A DNA stretch of 64,000 nucleotides from Paenibacillus sabinae T27 (GCF_000612505.1 NZ_CP004078.1:1724001-1788000); one strand, 5' to 3'. Positions 19,224 through 28,070 are shown, numbered from the stretch's first letter. Notes: generated by a model not told the origin, from the letters alone. Numbers and translations: made by a program.

Positions 19224-19943
19224 ATGGTTGAGGTCTATGCGCTGCCGGTGCCGTATGAAGAGGGTTTTCCGCAAAATATGGAATTGTGCGATTATGTGTC
19301 GCCAGAGAAAAGCATACGCATCAAGCGCATGGCAAGCCCAAAAGACGCGCAGCGTCTTCTTTGGGCCGAATTGCTCGTTCGCGTTCTGATTATGGACAAA
19401 TACAAGCTGAAAAACAAAGAGATTACGTTTGTTACCAATCCACATGGCAAGCCTGTTTTTGAGAGAGATCCAAGCTTTGCGTTCAATATCTCCCACTCGG
19501 GAAATTGGATCGTTGCGGCCGTTGCCGAACATGGACAATGGATAGGAGTTGATATTGAAGAAATCCGGCCGATTGAGCTTGATATTGCCGAACGATTTTT
19601 CGCCCCGATGGAGTACCGTCGTTTGATTAGGGAAAGCAAGTCCCGTCAATTGGAGTATTTCTATGATTTATGGACGCTAAAGGAAAGCTATCTTAAAGCT
19701 ACCGGCGCAGGATTGACGCTTCCTCTTGATTCATTTGAGATCCATAAGGACAGGGAAGCAGGCGCCATTTCCGTTGCCCAGACCCATTACGCGCATTCGT
19801 TCTTTTTTCGGCAATATGATGTTGATCCTTCCTATAAACTGTCCGTTTGTTCCACGGAGGAAAGCTTTGCCGACGCTGTTAAAAGGGTTGAGTGTTCCGA
19901 GGTTTATGAGCGGGTGGCTGGAGTGCCGATGCAAAAGCTTTAA
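19224..19943 (+). CDS. Sfp-type 4'-phosphopantetheinyl transferase
   Basis: A 239-aa Sfp-type phosphopantetheinyl transferase. It moves the phosphopantetheine arm from CoA to the conserved Ser of carrier domains. All three family motifs are visible: FNISHSGNWIVAAV (about 90-103), IGVDIEEI with the Mg-binding Asp/Glu (about 110-117), and WTLKESYLKATG (about 152-163). Length matches Sfp (about 224-240 aa). It is the last gene of the biosynthetic locus and should activate the five carriers on the NRPS and PKS proteins (Ser48, Ser158, Ser741; Ser641, Ser2156). A partial terminator precedes it, so its level may differ from the megasynthases. Confidence 0.93.
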   Translation: MVEVYALPVPYEEGFPQNMELCDYVSPEKSIRIKRMASPKDAQRLLWAELLVRVLIMDKYKLKNKEITFVTNPHGKPVFERDPSFAFNISHSGNWIVAAVAEHGQWIGVDIEEIRPIELDIAERFFAPMEYRRLIRESKSRQLEYFYDLWTLKESYLKATGAGLTLPLDSFEIHKDREAGAISVAQTHYAHSFFFRQYDVDPSYKLSVCSTEESFADAVKRVECSEVYERVAGVPMQKL

Positions 19944-20040
19944 TTCATAAGATTCGACATCTGTATTTTGATTCCTTTACCTATACGAGAACGTGCTCGA
20001 GTTCTTGCTCGATAATGATTACACCCCATGTAAATTATAC

Positions 20041-20070
20041 TTGCCAGCTTCTCTGTCCACATGGTAGTAT
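20041..20070 (+). promoter_or_regulatory. Candidate sigma-A promoter for the ABC exporter operon
   Basis: TTGCCA (20041-20046) and TAGTAT (20065-20070) are separated by 18 bases. Transcription from here would start near 20077 and cross the hairpin at 20110-20139 before the ABC gene. Confidence 0.4.
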
Positions 20071-20109
20071 CGATAGAAATAATTGGAAGTACATAGAGAT
20101 CAACGACTT

Positions 20110-20139
20110 CCGGCAAGCTGCATGCCAGGGTCTTTTTTT
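20110..20139 (+). terminator. Terminator-like hairpin in the leader of the ABC operon
   Basis: CCGGCA pairs with TGCCaGG (one bulged A), followed by GTC and seven T. It either ends the PPTase transcript or, if the promoter at 20041 is real, attenuates the ABC operon. Confidence 0.5.
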
Positions 20140-20171
20140 ATTGAGGAAGGAAATCCGGGGAGGGAATGTCA

Positions 20172-21251
20172 ATGTCGGCCATACGTGTACAGGGCTTAAG
20201 CAAGGTGTTCAATGTCAAGGAAAAGCGGCAGGGGCTTCGCGGCAGTATGCAGTCTTTGTTCCGGCCGGTATACAGGGAGAAGATAGCGGTGAGGCCGATT
20301 GATTTTTCGGTGGAGGAGGGAGAAATCCTGGCCTTTATGGGACCTAACGGTGCGGGAAAATCAACCACGATCAAAATGCTGACCGGTATTCTCCATCCGA
20401 CATCAGGCCATGCAGAGGTTCTGGGTCTGTGCCCCTGGAAGGAACGCGGCAGGCTGGGCTTCGTGGTCGGGTCCGTCTTCGGACAGAAATCGCAGCTCTG
20501 GTATCATCTTCCGCCTGTGGACTCCTTCGAGCTGCTCGGGGCCGTCTACGAACTCCCGAAAACGGATTTCCTGCGCCGCAGAGACGATCTGGCCGAACGC
20601 TTTGAGATTGGCCCTTATATGAACACTCCCGTGCGCAGGCTGTCTCTTGGCGAAAGAATGCGCTGTGAGATTGTGGCGGCGCTGCTCCACAGCCCAAGAG
20701 TGGTATTCCTCGACGAGCCCACCATCGGACTGGATATTGTCGTCAAGCAGAAGATTCGCGACCTGATCGTGGAGATGAACAGAGAGGAAGGGACCACGCT
20801 GTTCCTGACCTCTCATGACGCCGGTGATATCGAGCAGTTGTGCAAAAGAGCTATCGTCATCAACCATGGAGATATCATTCTCGATCAGGAGGTATCCCGG
20901 ATGAAGCGGGATTACCTCACCTACAAGACCATCAACCTGCGGTTGAAGGAGAAACCCGCCTCTATGGAGCTCCCCGGCGTACAGATCCTGAAGCAGCAAG
21001 GGAATGGGCTGAAGCTTAACATTGACACCGCCGTGATTAACATCGAAGAGGTTCTAGGGTACATTGTCGCTCACTGCCAGGTGGAGGATGTAACCATTGA
21101 AGATCCTCCTATGGAAGAGATTATCGCCAAAATATACGAGCGCACCGGCGGCACTCGCAGCTCCTTGGCCGGGTATCCCGCAGGAGCGGAGAAGGAAGCT
21201 GCGCACGTAGCCGCCTTGCACCGCGGCAAGGCTTCAGGAGGTTCCCTATGA
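20172..21251 (+). CDS. ABC transporter ATP-binding protein (ABC-2 type)
   Basis: A 359-aa ABC ATPase. Walker A is GPNGAGKST, the signature is LSLGERMRCE and Walker B is VVFLDEPTIGLD, all in order, with a TSHD switch His after them. A C-terminal extension of about 100 residues follows the ATPase core, as in drug/polysaccharide ABC-2 exporters. The start at 20172 is preferred because GGGGAGGGA is only 2 bases from the ATG at 20166 but 8 from this one. Its stop overlaps the first permease start (ATGA). It powers the two following permeases; the substrate is unknown. Its location next to the biosynthetic locus raises the possibility of product export, but it appears to be a separate operon. Confidence 0.92.
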   Translation: MSAIRVQGLSKVFNVKEKRQGLRGSMQSLFRPVYREKIAVRPIDFSVEEGEILAFMGPNGAGKSTTIKMLTGILHPTSGHAEVLGLCPWKERGRLGFVVGSVFGQKSQLWYHLPPVDSFELLGAVYELPKTDFLRRRDDLAERFEIGPYMNTPVRRLSLGERMRCEIVAALLHSPRVVFLDEPTIGLDIVVKQKIRDLIVEMNREEGTTLFLTSHDAGDIEQLCKRAIVINHGDIILDQEVSRMKRDYLTYKTINLRLKEKPASMELPGVQILKQQGNGLKLNIDTAVINIEEVLGYIVAHCQVEDVTIEDPPMEEIIAKIYERTGGTRSSLAGYPAGAEKEAAHVAALHRGKASGGSL

Positions 21252-22051
21252 ATGTATCGGTCAAGCTGCGCAAATATCGGGCCGTCAGCCGGATAACGGT
21301 CAAGAACCAACTCATGTATGTTATGGATTTGCTGGTAAGAACGCTGTTTCTGCTCATCATTCTCTATATCTTCATTCAGCTGTGGACCGCCACTTATGCC
21401 GGTACAGGGGAGAAGGTTATCGGAGGCTACCGTTTCGAGGAACTGATCTGGTATCTTATTTTTTCCGAATCTCTCGTGACGGCTATGCCGAAGCTTCATA
21501 TTACTGTGGAGGACGAGGTGAAGACGGGCGGCATCGGGTACCTGCTGTGCAGACCTGTGAGTTACATCCTTTATCGGTATGCGGAGTTTGCCGGGGAATT
21601 TGCCGTAAGGCTTGTCGTCAACCTGCTGGTGGGAGGCGCCCTGGGCCTCACGCTTTTCGGACTCCCGGGCTTCGGATGGGGCTGGCTCGGCTTTGTGCCG
21701 GTGGCTGCCGCGGCGGTAACGCTGAATTTTATGATCCGGATGATGCTGTCGCTGTGCGCTTTTTGGGTGGAGGAAATTCAAGGCCTGATCTTCGTGTATG
21801 ACAAGCTGCTGTTTACAATTGGAGGGATGCTGCTTCCCTTGGAACTGTTTGCAGAGCCGTTCCGGAGCATCTGCCGCTGGCTGCCTTTTCAGACCATGAT
21901 CTATTTTCCGGTCAAGACGGCTGTTCAATTTGAAGCCGGGAGAATGCTCCAGATGCTGGGGATCCAGGCTGTATGGGGGCTGGTGTTCGGTCTGCTGCTC
22001 AGCCTGGTGTACAGGAGAGGGGTGAACAAGCTTAATGTTAACGGCGGTTAA
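21248..22051 (+). CDS. ABC-2 family permease, first subunit
   Basis: A 267-aa membrane protein with about six hydrophobic segments, of the ABC-2 permease group usually encoded as an ATPase plus two related permeases (ABC2_membrane_6/DUF990-like). The segment EDEVKTGGIGYLLCRPV after the second or third membrane span is typical of this group. It is translationally coupled on both sides: 4-bp ATGA overlap upstream, 17-bp overlap downstream. It likely pairs with the next gene product to make the membrane channel. Confidence 0.85.
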   Translation: MNVSVKLRKYRAVSRITVKNQLMYVMDLLVRTLFLLIILYIFIQLWTATYAGTGEKVIGGYRFEELIWYLIFSESLVTAMPKLHITVEDEVKTGGIGYLLCRPVSYILYRYAEFAGEFAVRLVVNLLVGGALGLTLFGLPGFGWGWLGFVPVAAAAVTLNFMIRMMLSLCAFWVEEIQGLIFVYDKLLFTIGGMLLPLELFAEPFRSICRWLPFQTMIYFPVKTAVQFEAGRMLQMLGIQAVWGLVFGLLLSLVYRRGVNKLNVNGG

Positions 22052-22832
22052 ACGAAAATACGGCTTTGTCTTTACGGCGTGGAAGCTGAATTTGGCCGGC
22101 GCCATGGAGTTTCGCCTCAGCTTCTTCATGACGGCTGGGATGATGGCCTTAAGCAATATGGTGTTTCTATTCTTCTGGGCAATGTACTTTCATCGGTTTC
22201 CCCTGATCAACGGATGGACCTTGAGCGATGTGATGATGGTCTGGGCCGTCAGCACGGCCGGCTTTGGCATATCCAATATGCTGTTCGGCAATACACTGCG
22301 CATCGCTTTTATCGTGGCGAACGGCGACTTGGATTTGTATCTGGCTCAGCCCAAGCCGGTGCTGCTAAATGTGCTGGTCAACCGGATGTCGCTAACGGCG
22401 GTAGGAGATTTTGTGTTCGGGCTGGTGATCTATGTCTGGTTCGGGCAGCATACCCCGCTGGGGCTGTTAAAATACGCCGCTGCGGTGCTGCTGGCCGCCA
22501 TGATCTTCACCTTTTTTAACCTGCTGATCCAGTCCCTTGCCTTCTATATCGGAAATGCGGAAGGAATCGGGTATCAGATGTTTATAGGCTTCATATCGTT
22601 CAGCACCTACCCTACGGATATTTTCAAAAGCTGGGGGAAGATCATGCTGTTTACCGTTTTGCCAGCCGGATTCATCAGCTATCTGCCGGTCGGTTTTTTG
22701 CGGGAGTTCAACTGGGGCTTTATGGTCGGACTTGTGGCTGCGGTAACTGTGCTGGGGATGGGCGCGTGGACACTGTTCCACCAGGGGCTCGCCCGGTATA
22801 GTTCCGGCAACCGGATGGGGCTGCGGGGATGA
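22035..22832 (+). CDS. ABC-2 family permease, second subunit
   Basis: A 265-aa membrane protein with about six hydrophobic segments, related in layout to the preceding permease (a GDLDLYLAQPKPVL segment replaces TGGIGYLLCRPV). The ATG lies within the 3' end of the preceding gene. It is the last gene of the three-gene exporter operon. The transported compound cannot be told from sequence. Confidence 0.85.
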   Translation: MLTAVKRKYGFVFTAWKLNLAGAMEFRLSFFMTAGMMALSNMVFLFFWAMYFHRFPLINGWTLSDVMMVWAVSTAGFGISNMLFGNTLRIAFIVANGDLDLYLAQPKPVLLNVLVNRMSLTAVGDFVFGLVIYVWFGQHTPLGLLKYAAAVLLAAMIFTFFNLLIQSLAFYIGNAEGIGYQMFIGFISFSTYPTDIFKSWGKIMLFTVLPAGFISYLPVGFLREFNWGFMVGLVAAVTVLGMGAWTLFHQGLARYSSGNRMGLRG

Positions 22833-22896
22833 AGCGGTATCAGCGGGCAGGTGAGTTTAGAAAGGACGTCGATGTGTATTAGGAAGGGATAACAAA

Positions 22897-22968
22897 ATGG
22901 CTTGGTTAAAGCTATAGGTACATTTCGGAATTGCCAAAGTCGGAGTAGTTTCAGCTTTATCAAGCCAT
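22897..22968 (+). repeat. Inverted repeat containing a six-codon open frame
   Basis: Left arm 22897-22913 and right arm 22953-22968 are nearly perfect inverted copies (ATGGCTTG...AAAGCT against AGCTTT...CAAGCCAT) around a 39-base loop. The left arm is itself a tiny open frame, ATG to TAG, encoding MAWLKL, with AGGAAGGG upstream. It lies in AT-rich DNA before a small membrane gene. It could be a leader-peptide attenuator or simply a decayed repeat. Confidence 0.5.
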
Positions 22969-23036
22969 AGCAGAAGAACTTAGTATCCATATAGCAACAG
23001 CTTTCTACTGGAGGCATAATATCTAAGGAGTTGAAT

Positions 23037-23240
23037 ATGTCTATTCTTATAACGATCGGTGTTCTATTAATAGGATTACTATGCCTTTTATTTCCACAAA
23101 AGTTTTGGGATTCATTTTATCTTGGGATTAGGCCTTATAAAAAAAGGATGCTCAATTGGAGATGGAAGTTACTCATCAGAATAGCAGGGGTATTATTCAT
23201 TGCAATTAGTTTTCTTAAGTCCTGCGATAGTTTCCTGTAA
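23037..23240 (+). CDS. Small membrane protein, unknown function
   Basis: A 67-aa hydrophobic protein with two probable membrane segments (about residues 2-18 and 47-60) and a basic middle (RPYKKRMLNWRWKLLIR). ATG at 23037 is chosen because AAGGAG lies 6 bases upstream. A clear terminator follows. Base composition is much more AT-rich than its neighbours, which may point to later acquisition. I recognise no family and assign no function. Confidence 0.65.
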   Translation: MSILITIGVLLIGLLCLLFPQKFWDSFYLGIRPYKKRMLNWRWKLLIRIAGVLFIAISFLKSCDSFL

Positions 23241-23244
23241 AGCA

Positions 23245-23291
23245 AAAAGCTCGTTTTATAGCCTGTGAAATGGCTTTAAACGAGCTTTTTG
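23245..23291 (+). terminator. Rho-independent terminator after the small membrane gene
   Basis: AAAAAGCTCGTTT pairs with AAACGAGCTTTTT (13 bp) around a loop that also holds an AGCC/GGCT pair. The T-rich end continues as TGTCGTTTTT. The A-run on the left arm means it may work on both strands. Confidence 0.85.
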
Positions 23292-23352
23292 TCGTTTTTA
23301 ATAATGTAGAACGACATTTATTTGAAGCAACAATACTTTAGAAAAGAGCCAA

Positions 23353-23384
23353 ATAATAAAAACCCCTTGGATACCAAGGGGTTT
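23353..23384 (-). terminator. Terminator of the tRNA-Pro gene
   Basis: On the minus strand AACCCCTTGG pairs perfectly with CCAAGGGGTT around TATC, followed by TTTATTATTT. It lies 15 bases past the tRNA 3' end. Confidence 0.85.
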
Positions 23385-23398
23385 GTCATTTGTAAGTA

Positions 23399-23475
23399 TG
23401 GTCGAGACGACAGGATTTGAACCTGCGACCTCTTGCTCCCGAAGCAAGCGCTCTACCAAGCTGAGCCACGTCTCG
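23399..23475 (-). tRNA. tRNA-Pro (anticodon CGG)
   Basis: Reading the minus strand gives a full cloverleaf: acceptor CGAGACG/CGTCTCG, D-loop GGCTCAGCTTGGTAGAGC, anticodon stem CTTGC/GCAAG with loop TTCGGGA (anticodon CGG, reads CCG), T-loop GGTTCAAATCC and discriminator A with an encoded CCA. A strong promoter lies upstream and a terminator downstream, so it is a single-gene transcript. Confidence 0.97.
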
Positions 23476-23517
23476 TTAACGGAAATTATCAGTGATGTTT
23501 CGTCCGAACAATTAGAG

Positions 23518-23546
23518 ATTATACGCCTGTTCGCGTTTCTTGTAAA
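23518..23546 (-). promoter_or_regulatory. Sigma-A promoter of tRNA-Pro
   Basis: On the minus strand TTTACA (-35), 17 bases, then consensus TATAAT (-10). It points at the tRNA gene about 43 bases away, a normal distance for a stable RNA. Confidence 0.8.
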
Positions 23547-23681
23547 GGAGTGTTTTTGGGAAAAAAGAGGTGAAAATATGAACATCTGGCTGAAGTAGGT
23601 TTAGAGACCGCCAGTATGTATAATGTCCATATGAGAATTTTTAACAGGGCGGTATCGTCCGCCATCTAAGGGGGAGTTAAC

Positions 23682-24464
23682 ATGGACCTGGGTTTAAAGG
23701 GGAAAAAAGCAATAGTGACCGGCGGCAGCAAAGGAATCGGTCTGGCTACGGCCATCCTTCTGGCGAGTGAAGGCGCAGAGGTGGCCATCGTCGCCCGCAC
23801 GCTGGAGCCGCTGAACGCAGCCGCGCAGCGGATTCAGGAAGAGACGGGAAAGGAGCCGCTGGTCATCGAGGCCGACATCTCGTCGGAGGAGGGCGCACGG
23901 CGGGCGGTCGAGACGGCCGGAGCGCATTTTGGAGGCGTCGATATACTTATCAATAATGCCGGGACCTCAGCGGCCAAGCCGTTCGAGGAAGTGGACGCCG
24001 AATCATGGGACGCCGACCTTGACCTGAAGCTGCTGGGCGCAGTTCACTGCGCGCGGGCGGCGATCCCGTATATGCGCGGGGCGGGCGGCGGCGCGATCGT
24101 CAATGTCACGGCGGTGAAAGGCAAGGCTCCGTCCGCATCTTCTCTGCCTACGTCGGTCAGCCGGGCCGCAGGGCTCGCGCTGACCAAAGCGATGAGCAAG
24201 GATTTGGGCGGAGCGGGCATTCGCGTCAACGCGGTATGCATCGGCCTTATCCGCAGCGACCAGATCGAGCGGAAGTGGAAGCAATCTGCTCCAGAGAAGA
24301 GCTGGGAGGAGTTCTCGGCCGACCCGCAGCACGGCATTCCGCTGGGAAGAATCGGCGAGGCGGAAGAAGCGGCCAAGGTGATCGCGTTCCTCGTATCCGA
24401 TTCGGCTTCCTATGTAACCGGAACGTCCGTCAATATCGACGGCGGCTCTTCGGCAGTGCTGTAA
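23682..24464 (+). CDS. SDR-fold protein lacking the canonical catalytic triad
   Basis: A 260-aa short-chain dehydrogenase fold protein. The cofactor motif TGGSKGIG (about 13-20) and the NNAG motif are intact, and the C-terminal GTSVNIDGG is typical. However, the positions of the catalytic Ser, Tyr and Lys hold Ala144, Thr157 and Arg161 (VNVTA and TSVSRAAG), with the normal 13-residue and 4-residue spacing. It may therefore bind NAD(P) without classical SDR chemistry, or use a different mechanism. The start follows AAGGGGGAG. It is a single gene between tRNA-Pro and the alaS T-box. The substrate is unknown. Confidence 0.88.
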   Translation: MDLGLKGKKAIVTGGSKGIGLATAILLASEGAEVAIVARTLEPLNAAAQRIQEETGKEPLVIEADISSEEGARRAVETAGAHFGGVDILINNAGTSAAKPFEEVDAESWDADLDLKLLGAVHCARAAIPYMRGAGGGAIVNVTAVKGKAPSASSLPTSVSRAAGLALTKAMSKDLGGAGIRVNAVCIGLIRSDQIERKWKQSAPEKSWEEFSADPQHGIPLGRIGEAEEAAKVIAFLVSDSASYVTGTSVNIDGGSSAVL

Positions 24465-24575
24465 CCGTCAGCGCTTAAACCGGACAGGCTCTGTCTTAAG
24501 GCTGGCGCACAGCTAAGAAATAGGATTGCCACGATCTAGGGCAGCCGGTTGTCATAGCAGATCCAGTAAGGCTGT

Positions 24576-24604
24576 TTGACAGAAACGATGGACATAGATA
24601 TACT
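24576..24604 (+). promoter_or_regulatory. Sigma-A promoter of the alaS leader
   Basis: Consensus TTGACA (24576-24581), 17-base spacer, TATACT (24599-24604). Transcription should start near 24611, about 38 bases before the first T-box helix. Confidence 0.75.
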
Positions 24605-24610
24605 TATAAT

Positions 24611-24930
24611 GTTAAAATGCGTTAACCTCATAGCTATGAATACAGTGATGAAATGAAGTACGCCGGAAACAAGGCTTCAGCAGAGAACGGATTCCCTTGC
24701 GGGTTACGCAAGCGGCTGCGAGAATCCGGGAGACGGGCCGGCGGAAAGCTGATTTCGGAGTGCGGGTAAAGCCCGCCGGATGGCCCCGTTAACGGCTGTA
24801 ACAAGGCGATCGCTCGGCTGCGGCGTATCTTTAAGCACCTTTACTGGATGCTCAAGACGCAAATGGGCGATAACCAGGGTGGTACCGCGATATGAATCGT
24901 CCCTGAATTTATTCAGGGGCGTTTTTGTTT
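24611..24930 (+). promoter_or_regulatory. T-box leader (tRNA-Ala sensing) with terminator, controls alaS
   Basis: This fills most of the 565-base gap before alaS. Stem I base GAAAT (24650-24654) pairs with ATTTC (24752-24756). AGTA lies at 24657-24660 and CGCCGG (24661-24666) pairs with CCGGCG (24738-24743). In the specifier loop GCT (24748-24750) is an alanine codon. The conserved T-box AGGGTGGTACCGCG is at 24876-24889, followed by a terminator, CGTCCCTGAA/TTCAGGGGCG (24898-24921) and a T-run. Uncharged tRNA-Ala should stabilise the antiterminator and permit alaS transcription. The DNA before 24576 holds nothing else I can identify. Confidence 0.95.
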
Positions 24931-25029
24931 TCATTTTTTCGAAATCCTGGCAAGGATCGGACGAGCGCTTATCCGCTGCCAGATTTTTACGATTCTTCTT
25001 AAACTTCAATCGACGGGAGCTGTATTTAG

Positions 25030-27660
25030 ATGAAAGCTAGTGAAATCCGTTCCAAATGGCTGGAATTTTTTGCGGGAAAAGGTCATAAAATCGAGCCCAG
25101 CGCGTCTCTGGTTCCTCATAACGACCCTTCGCTTTTGTGGATTAACGCAGGGATGGCGCCGCTTAAAGCTTATTTTGACGGCCGGGTGAAGCCGGAGAAT
25201 CCGCGTCTTGCGAACTCGCAGAAGTGTATCCGCACCAATGACATCGAGAACGTCGGCAAGACACGCCGGCACCATACGTTTTTTGAAATGCTGGGCAACT
25301 TCTCCATTGGCGACTATTTTAAGGAAGAAGCGATTACATGGGCCTGGGAGTTCCTGACGGGCAAGGATTGGATCGGCTTCGATCCGGACCGCTTGTCGGT
25401 TACTGTATACCCAGAGGATGAAGAAGCGTTCAAGTTCTGGAATGAAAAAATCGGGCTGCCCGCAGAGCGCATCATCAAGCTGGAGGACAACTTCTGGGAT
25501 ATCGGCGAAGGGCCATGCGGACCCTGTACGGAAATTTTCTACGACCGCGGCGAAGCCTACGGCAGCGACATGTCGGACCCTGAAATGTACCCGGGCGGCG
25601 AGAATGAACGCTACCTGGAAGTGTGGAATCTGGTGTTCTCGCAGTTCAACCATAATAAAGACGGCAGCTATACACCGCTTCCAAACAAGAACATCGATAC
25701 CGGCGCGGGTCTGGAGCGTTTCGCTTCCATCCTCCAGGATGTGGATTCGAACTTCGACACCGACCTGTTCCAGCCGATCATTCAATCAACGGCCAAGCTT
25801 GCCGGCGTAAACTACAAGGACAATCTGGAGCAGGATATCGCGCTGAAGGTCATCGCCGACCATATCCGTACCGTTGCTTTCGCTGTAGGCGACGGTGTAC
25901 TGCCTTCCAATGAAGGACGCGGCTACATTATCCGCCGTCTGCTGCGCCGTGCGGTTCGTTACGGCAAGACGCTGGGCCTGGACCGTCCGTTCATGTACGA
26001 GCTGACAAGCGTTGTGGGCGACATCATGGGCGTCTACTACCCAACCGTTGTAGAGAACCGCGAATATATCGCCAAAATCATCCGCACGGAAGAAGAACGC
26101 TTCCATGAAACGCTGTCCGACGGCCTGGCCATCCTGGGCGAAATCAGCGACCGGGCAAAGGCGGAAGGCGTGGACACGATCAGCGGTGCGGATGCGTTCA
26201 AGCTGTATGACACGTATGGCTTCCCGTTCGACCTGACGGAAGACTATGCAGCCGAGCAGGGGCTGAAGGTCGACCGCGAAGGGTTCGACGCGGCGATGCA
26301 GGAGCAGCGCGACCGGGCAAGAGCTGCCCGTCACGACAGCGGCAGCATGAAGGTGCAGGGCGGCGCGTTGTCCGAATTGACGGTTAAAAGCGAATTTGTT
26401 GGATATAATGACCTCGTAGCCGAAACGAAAATCGCCGCCATCCTGGTTGGGGACGAGCTGGTGGACACCGCAGGTGAGGGCGCTGAAGCGCAGGTTATTC
26501 TGGAGTCCACTCCGTTCTACGCCGAAAGCGGCGGTCAAGTAAGCGACCACGGCGTGCTGACGGGCGGTGCGGTTACAGCGAAGGTCAACGGGCTCTTCAA
26601 GGCGCCCCGCGGCCAGCATGTCCATCTGGTGACCGTGGAGTCCGGTGAGCTGAAAGTGGGAGATACGGTCCGCGCCGAAGTGAACCGGACGGAACGCGAA
26701 GATGTGGTGAAGAACCACACGGCTACTCACCTGCTGCATAAAGCGCTGAAGGAAGTGCTTGGCAGCCATGTCAATCAGGCGGGCTCGCTCGTGGAAGGGC
26801 AGCGCCTGCGGTTCGACTTCTCGCATTTCGGCGCGATTACACCGGAAGAGCTGACGGAAATTGAGCATAAGGTCAATGAGCAAATCTGGCGTGCCCTGGA
26901 CGTCATCATCGAAAACAAACCGATCGACGAAGCCAAAGCGATGGGCGCAATGGCGCTCTTCGGCGAAAAATACGGCGATATCGTCCGCGTGGTGCAGGTC
27001 GGCGATTACAGCCTTGAGCTGTGCGGCGGCTGTCATGTAAGCAACACATCGCAGATCGGCATCTTCAAGCTCGTCAGCGAGAGCGGCATCGGCTCCGGCG
27101 TGCGCCGGATCGAGGCTGTGACCGGCCGTTACGCTTACCAGTACACGGAGAGCCAGCTCGACGTGCTGAAGCAGGCTGCCGCGCTGCTGAAATCGTCGCT
27201 GCCGGATGTGCCGAAGCGGATCGAGGCTTTGAGCGGCCAGGTGCGAGAGCTTGCACGCGAGAACGAGTCGCTGCAATCGAAGCTCAGCGCGGCTGCGGCT
27301 GCCGAGCTGACGAGCAGCGTGAAGACGGTCGGCAGCGGCGTTCAGGTGCTGACGGCTGCCGTGCAGGCCGGCAGTATGGATGCGCTGCGCTCCATGGCCG
27401 ACGAGCTGAAAGTGAAGCTGCCAGAGGCGATCATCGTGCTGGGCGCTTCCATGGACGACAAAGTGAACTTTGTTGTGGCCGTGCCGCAGGCGCTGGTGAA
27501 GCAAGGCTACCATGCCGGCAAGCTGGTGAAGGAAGTCGCCGCCTTATGCGGCGGAGGCGGAGGCGGCCGTCCGGACATGGCGCAGGCCGGCGGCAAGGAC
27601 GCCTCCAAGCTGGCTGCCGCGCTGGCGAAGGCCGAAGAGCTGGTAGCGGCTCAGGGCTAG
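25030..27660 (+). CDS. alaS: Alanyl-tRNA synthetase
   Basis: An 876-aa class II synthetase, normal length for AlaRS. The N-terminal catalytic domain (about 1-440) begins with the family sequence [13 protein letters not shown] and contains [14 protein letters not shown] and [19 protein letters not shown]. The editing domain carries the zinc ligands His563, His567 (HTATH), Cys665 and His669 (CGGCH), nearly the same positions as in E. coli. The C-terminal oligomerisation domain (DHHA1-like) ends with a Gly-rich [16 protein letters not shown]. It charges tRNA-Ala in the cytosol. Expression is governed by the T-box leader. It heads the conserved block leading to ireB and ruvX, but 400 bases and a new promoter separate them. 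Confidence 0.98.
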   Translation: MKASEIRSKWLEFFAGKGHKIEPSASLVPHNDPSLLWINAGMAPLKAYFDGRVKPENPRLANSQKCIRTNDIENVGKTRRHHTFFEMLGNFSIGDYFKEEAITWAWEFLTGKDWIGFDPDRLSVTVYPEDEEAFKFWNEKIGLPAERIIKLEDNFWDIGEGPCGPCTEIFYDRGEAYGSDMSDPEMYPGGENERYLEVWNLVFSQFNHNKDGSYTPLPNKNIDTGAGLERFASILQDVDSNFDTDLFQPIIQSTAKLAGVNYKDNLEQDIALKVIADHIRTVAFAVGDGVLPSNEGRGYIIRRLLRRAVRYGKTLGLDRPFMYELTSVVGDIMGVYYPTVVENREYIAKIIRTEEERFHETLSDGLAILGEISDRAKAEGVDTISGADAFKLYDTYGFPFDLTEDYAAEQGLKVDREGFDAAMQEQRDRARAARHDSGSMKVQGGALSELTVKSEFVGYNDLVAETKIAAILVGDELVDTAGEGAEAQVILESTPFYAESGGQVSDHGVLTGGAVTAKVNGLFKAPRGQHVHLVTVESGELKVGDTVRAEVNRTEREDVVKNHTATHLLHKALKEVLGSHVNQAGSLVEGQRLRFDFSHFGAITPEELTEIEHKVNEQIWRALDVIIENKPIDEAKAMGAMALFGEKYGDIVRVVQVGDYSLELCGGCHVSNTSQIGIFKLVSESGIGSGVRRIEAVTGRYAYQYTESQLDVLKQAAALLKSSLPDVPKRIEALSGQVRELARENESLQSKLSAAAAAELTSSVKTVGSGVQVLTAAVQAGSMDALRSMADELKVKLPEAIIVLGASMDDKVNFVVAVPQALVKQGYHAGKLVKEVAALCGGGGGGRPDMAQAGGKDASKLAAALAKAEELVAAQG

Positions 27661-27673
27661 AGAGTCGGCTGCC

Positions 27674-27715
27674 CGTCCATTTGCCCTTTCCCGCGAGGGG
27701 AGCGGCAAATGGACG
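27674..27715 (+). other. Strong hairpin after alaS without a U-tract
   Basis: A perfect 12-bp stem, CGTCCATTTGCC (27674-27685) with GGCAAATGGACG (27704-27715), with further CCC/GGG pairing inside. No T-run follows, so it may be a processing or 3' stabilising hairpin rather than a terminator. The rest of the 410-base gap to ireB (27716-27980) is GC-rich with scattered partial repeats and no gene I can support. Confidence 0.6.
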
Positions 27716-27980
27716 CACTTTGGGCGTGCCCGTTCTGAAAGGGCCGCAAGCGCTTAGAGTCCCGGAACAGAGGGGCCTTGGAAGACTTGCAGCCTGAAAG
27801 GCTTGCTCTTTGAGTCGGGCCTTCAGTCAGGCGCCCAAGCAGGCTTTAGGCCCCTGCGGGACAAGTTTTGCGCTTTTTCATCTCTTATGTCCGCTGCCCA
27901 TTCTTAAATTGCGGGTTTTGCAGGCAAAATCCCAAAAAAGCGCTATATTCCGGCAGGATTTTCTTGTTTGGCCGTGAATA

Positions 27981-27989
27981 TGTTATGAT
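27981..27989 (+). promoter_or_regulatory. Extended -10 promoter for the ireB operon
   Basis: TGTTATGAT is an extended -10 element (TGnTATGAT) with no good -35 at the usual distance. It lies 82 bases before the ireB start and is the likely start of the ireB-ruvX-DUF1292 transcript. Confidence 0.5.
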
Positions 27990-28070
27990 GGGGACAGATA
28001 TAAATCAGTAATACAGCAACTTTGCGAGTGCCGCTATTAAAATCGGCTGCGCAGGAGGAAGGTGTCACAG

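Noticed and set aside
23383..23598. 71-aa open frame with the sequence TGFEPATSCSRS
   Set aside because: A well-known artefact: it is the antisense translation of the tRNA gene.
25786..27513. 575-aa minus-strand open frame across alaS
   Set aside because: Shadow of alaS. No ribosome binding site and no recognisable domain.
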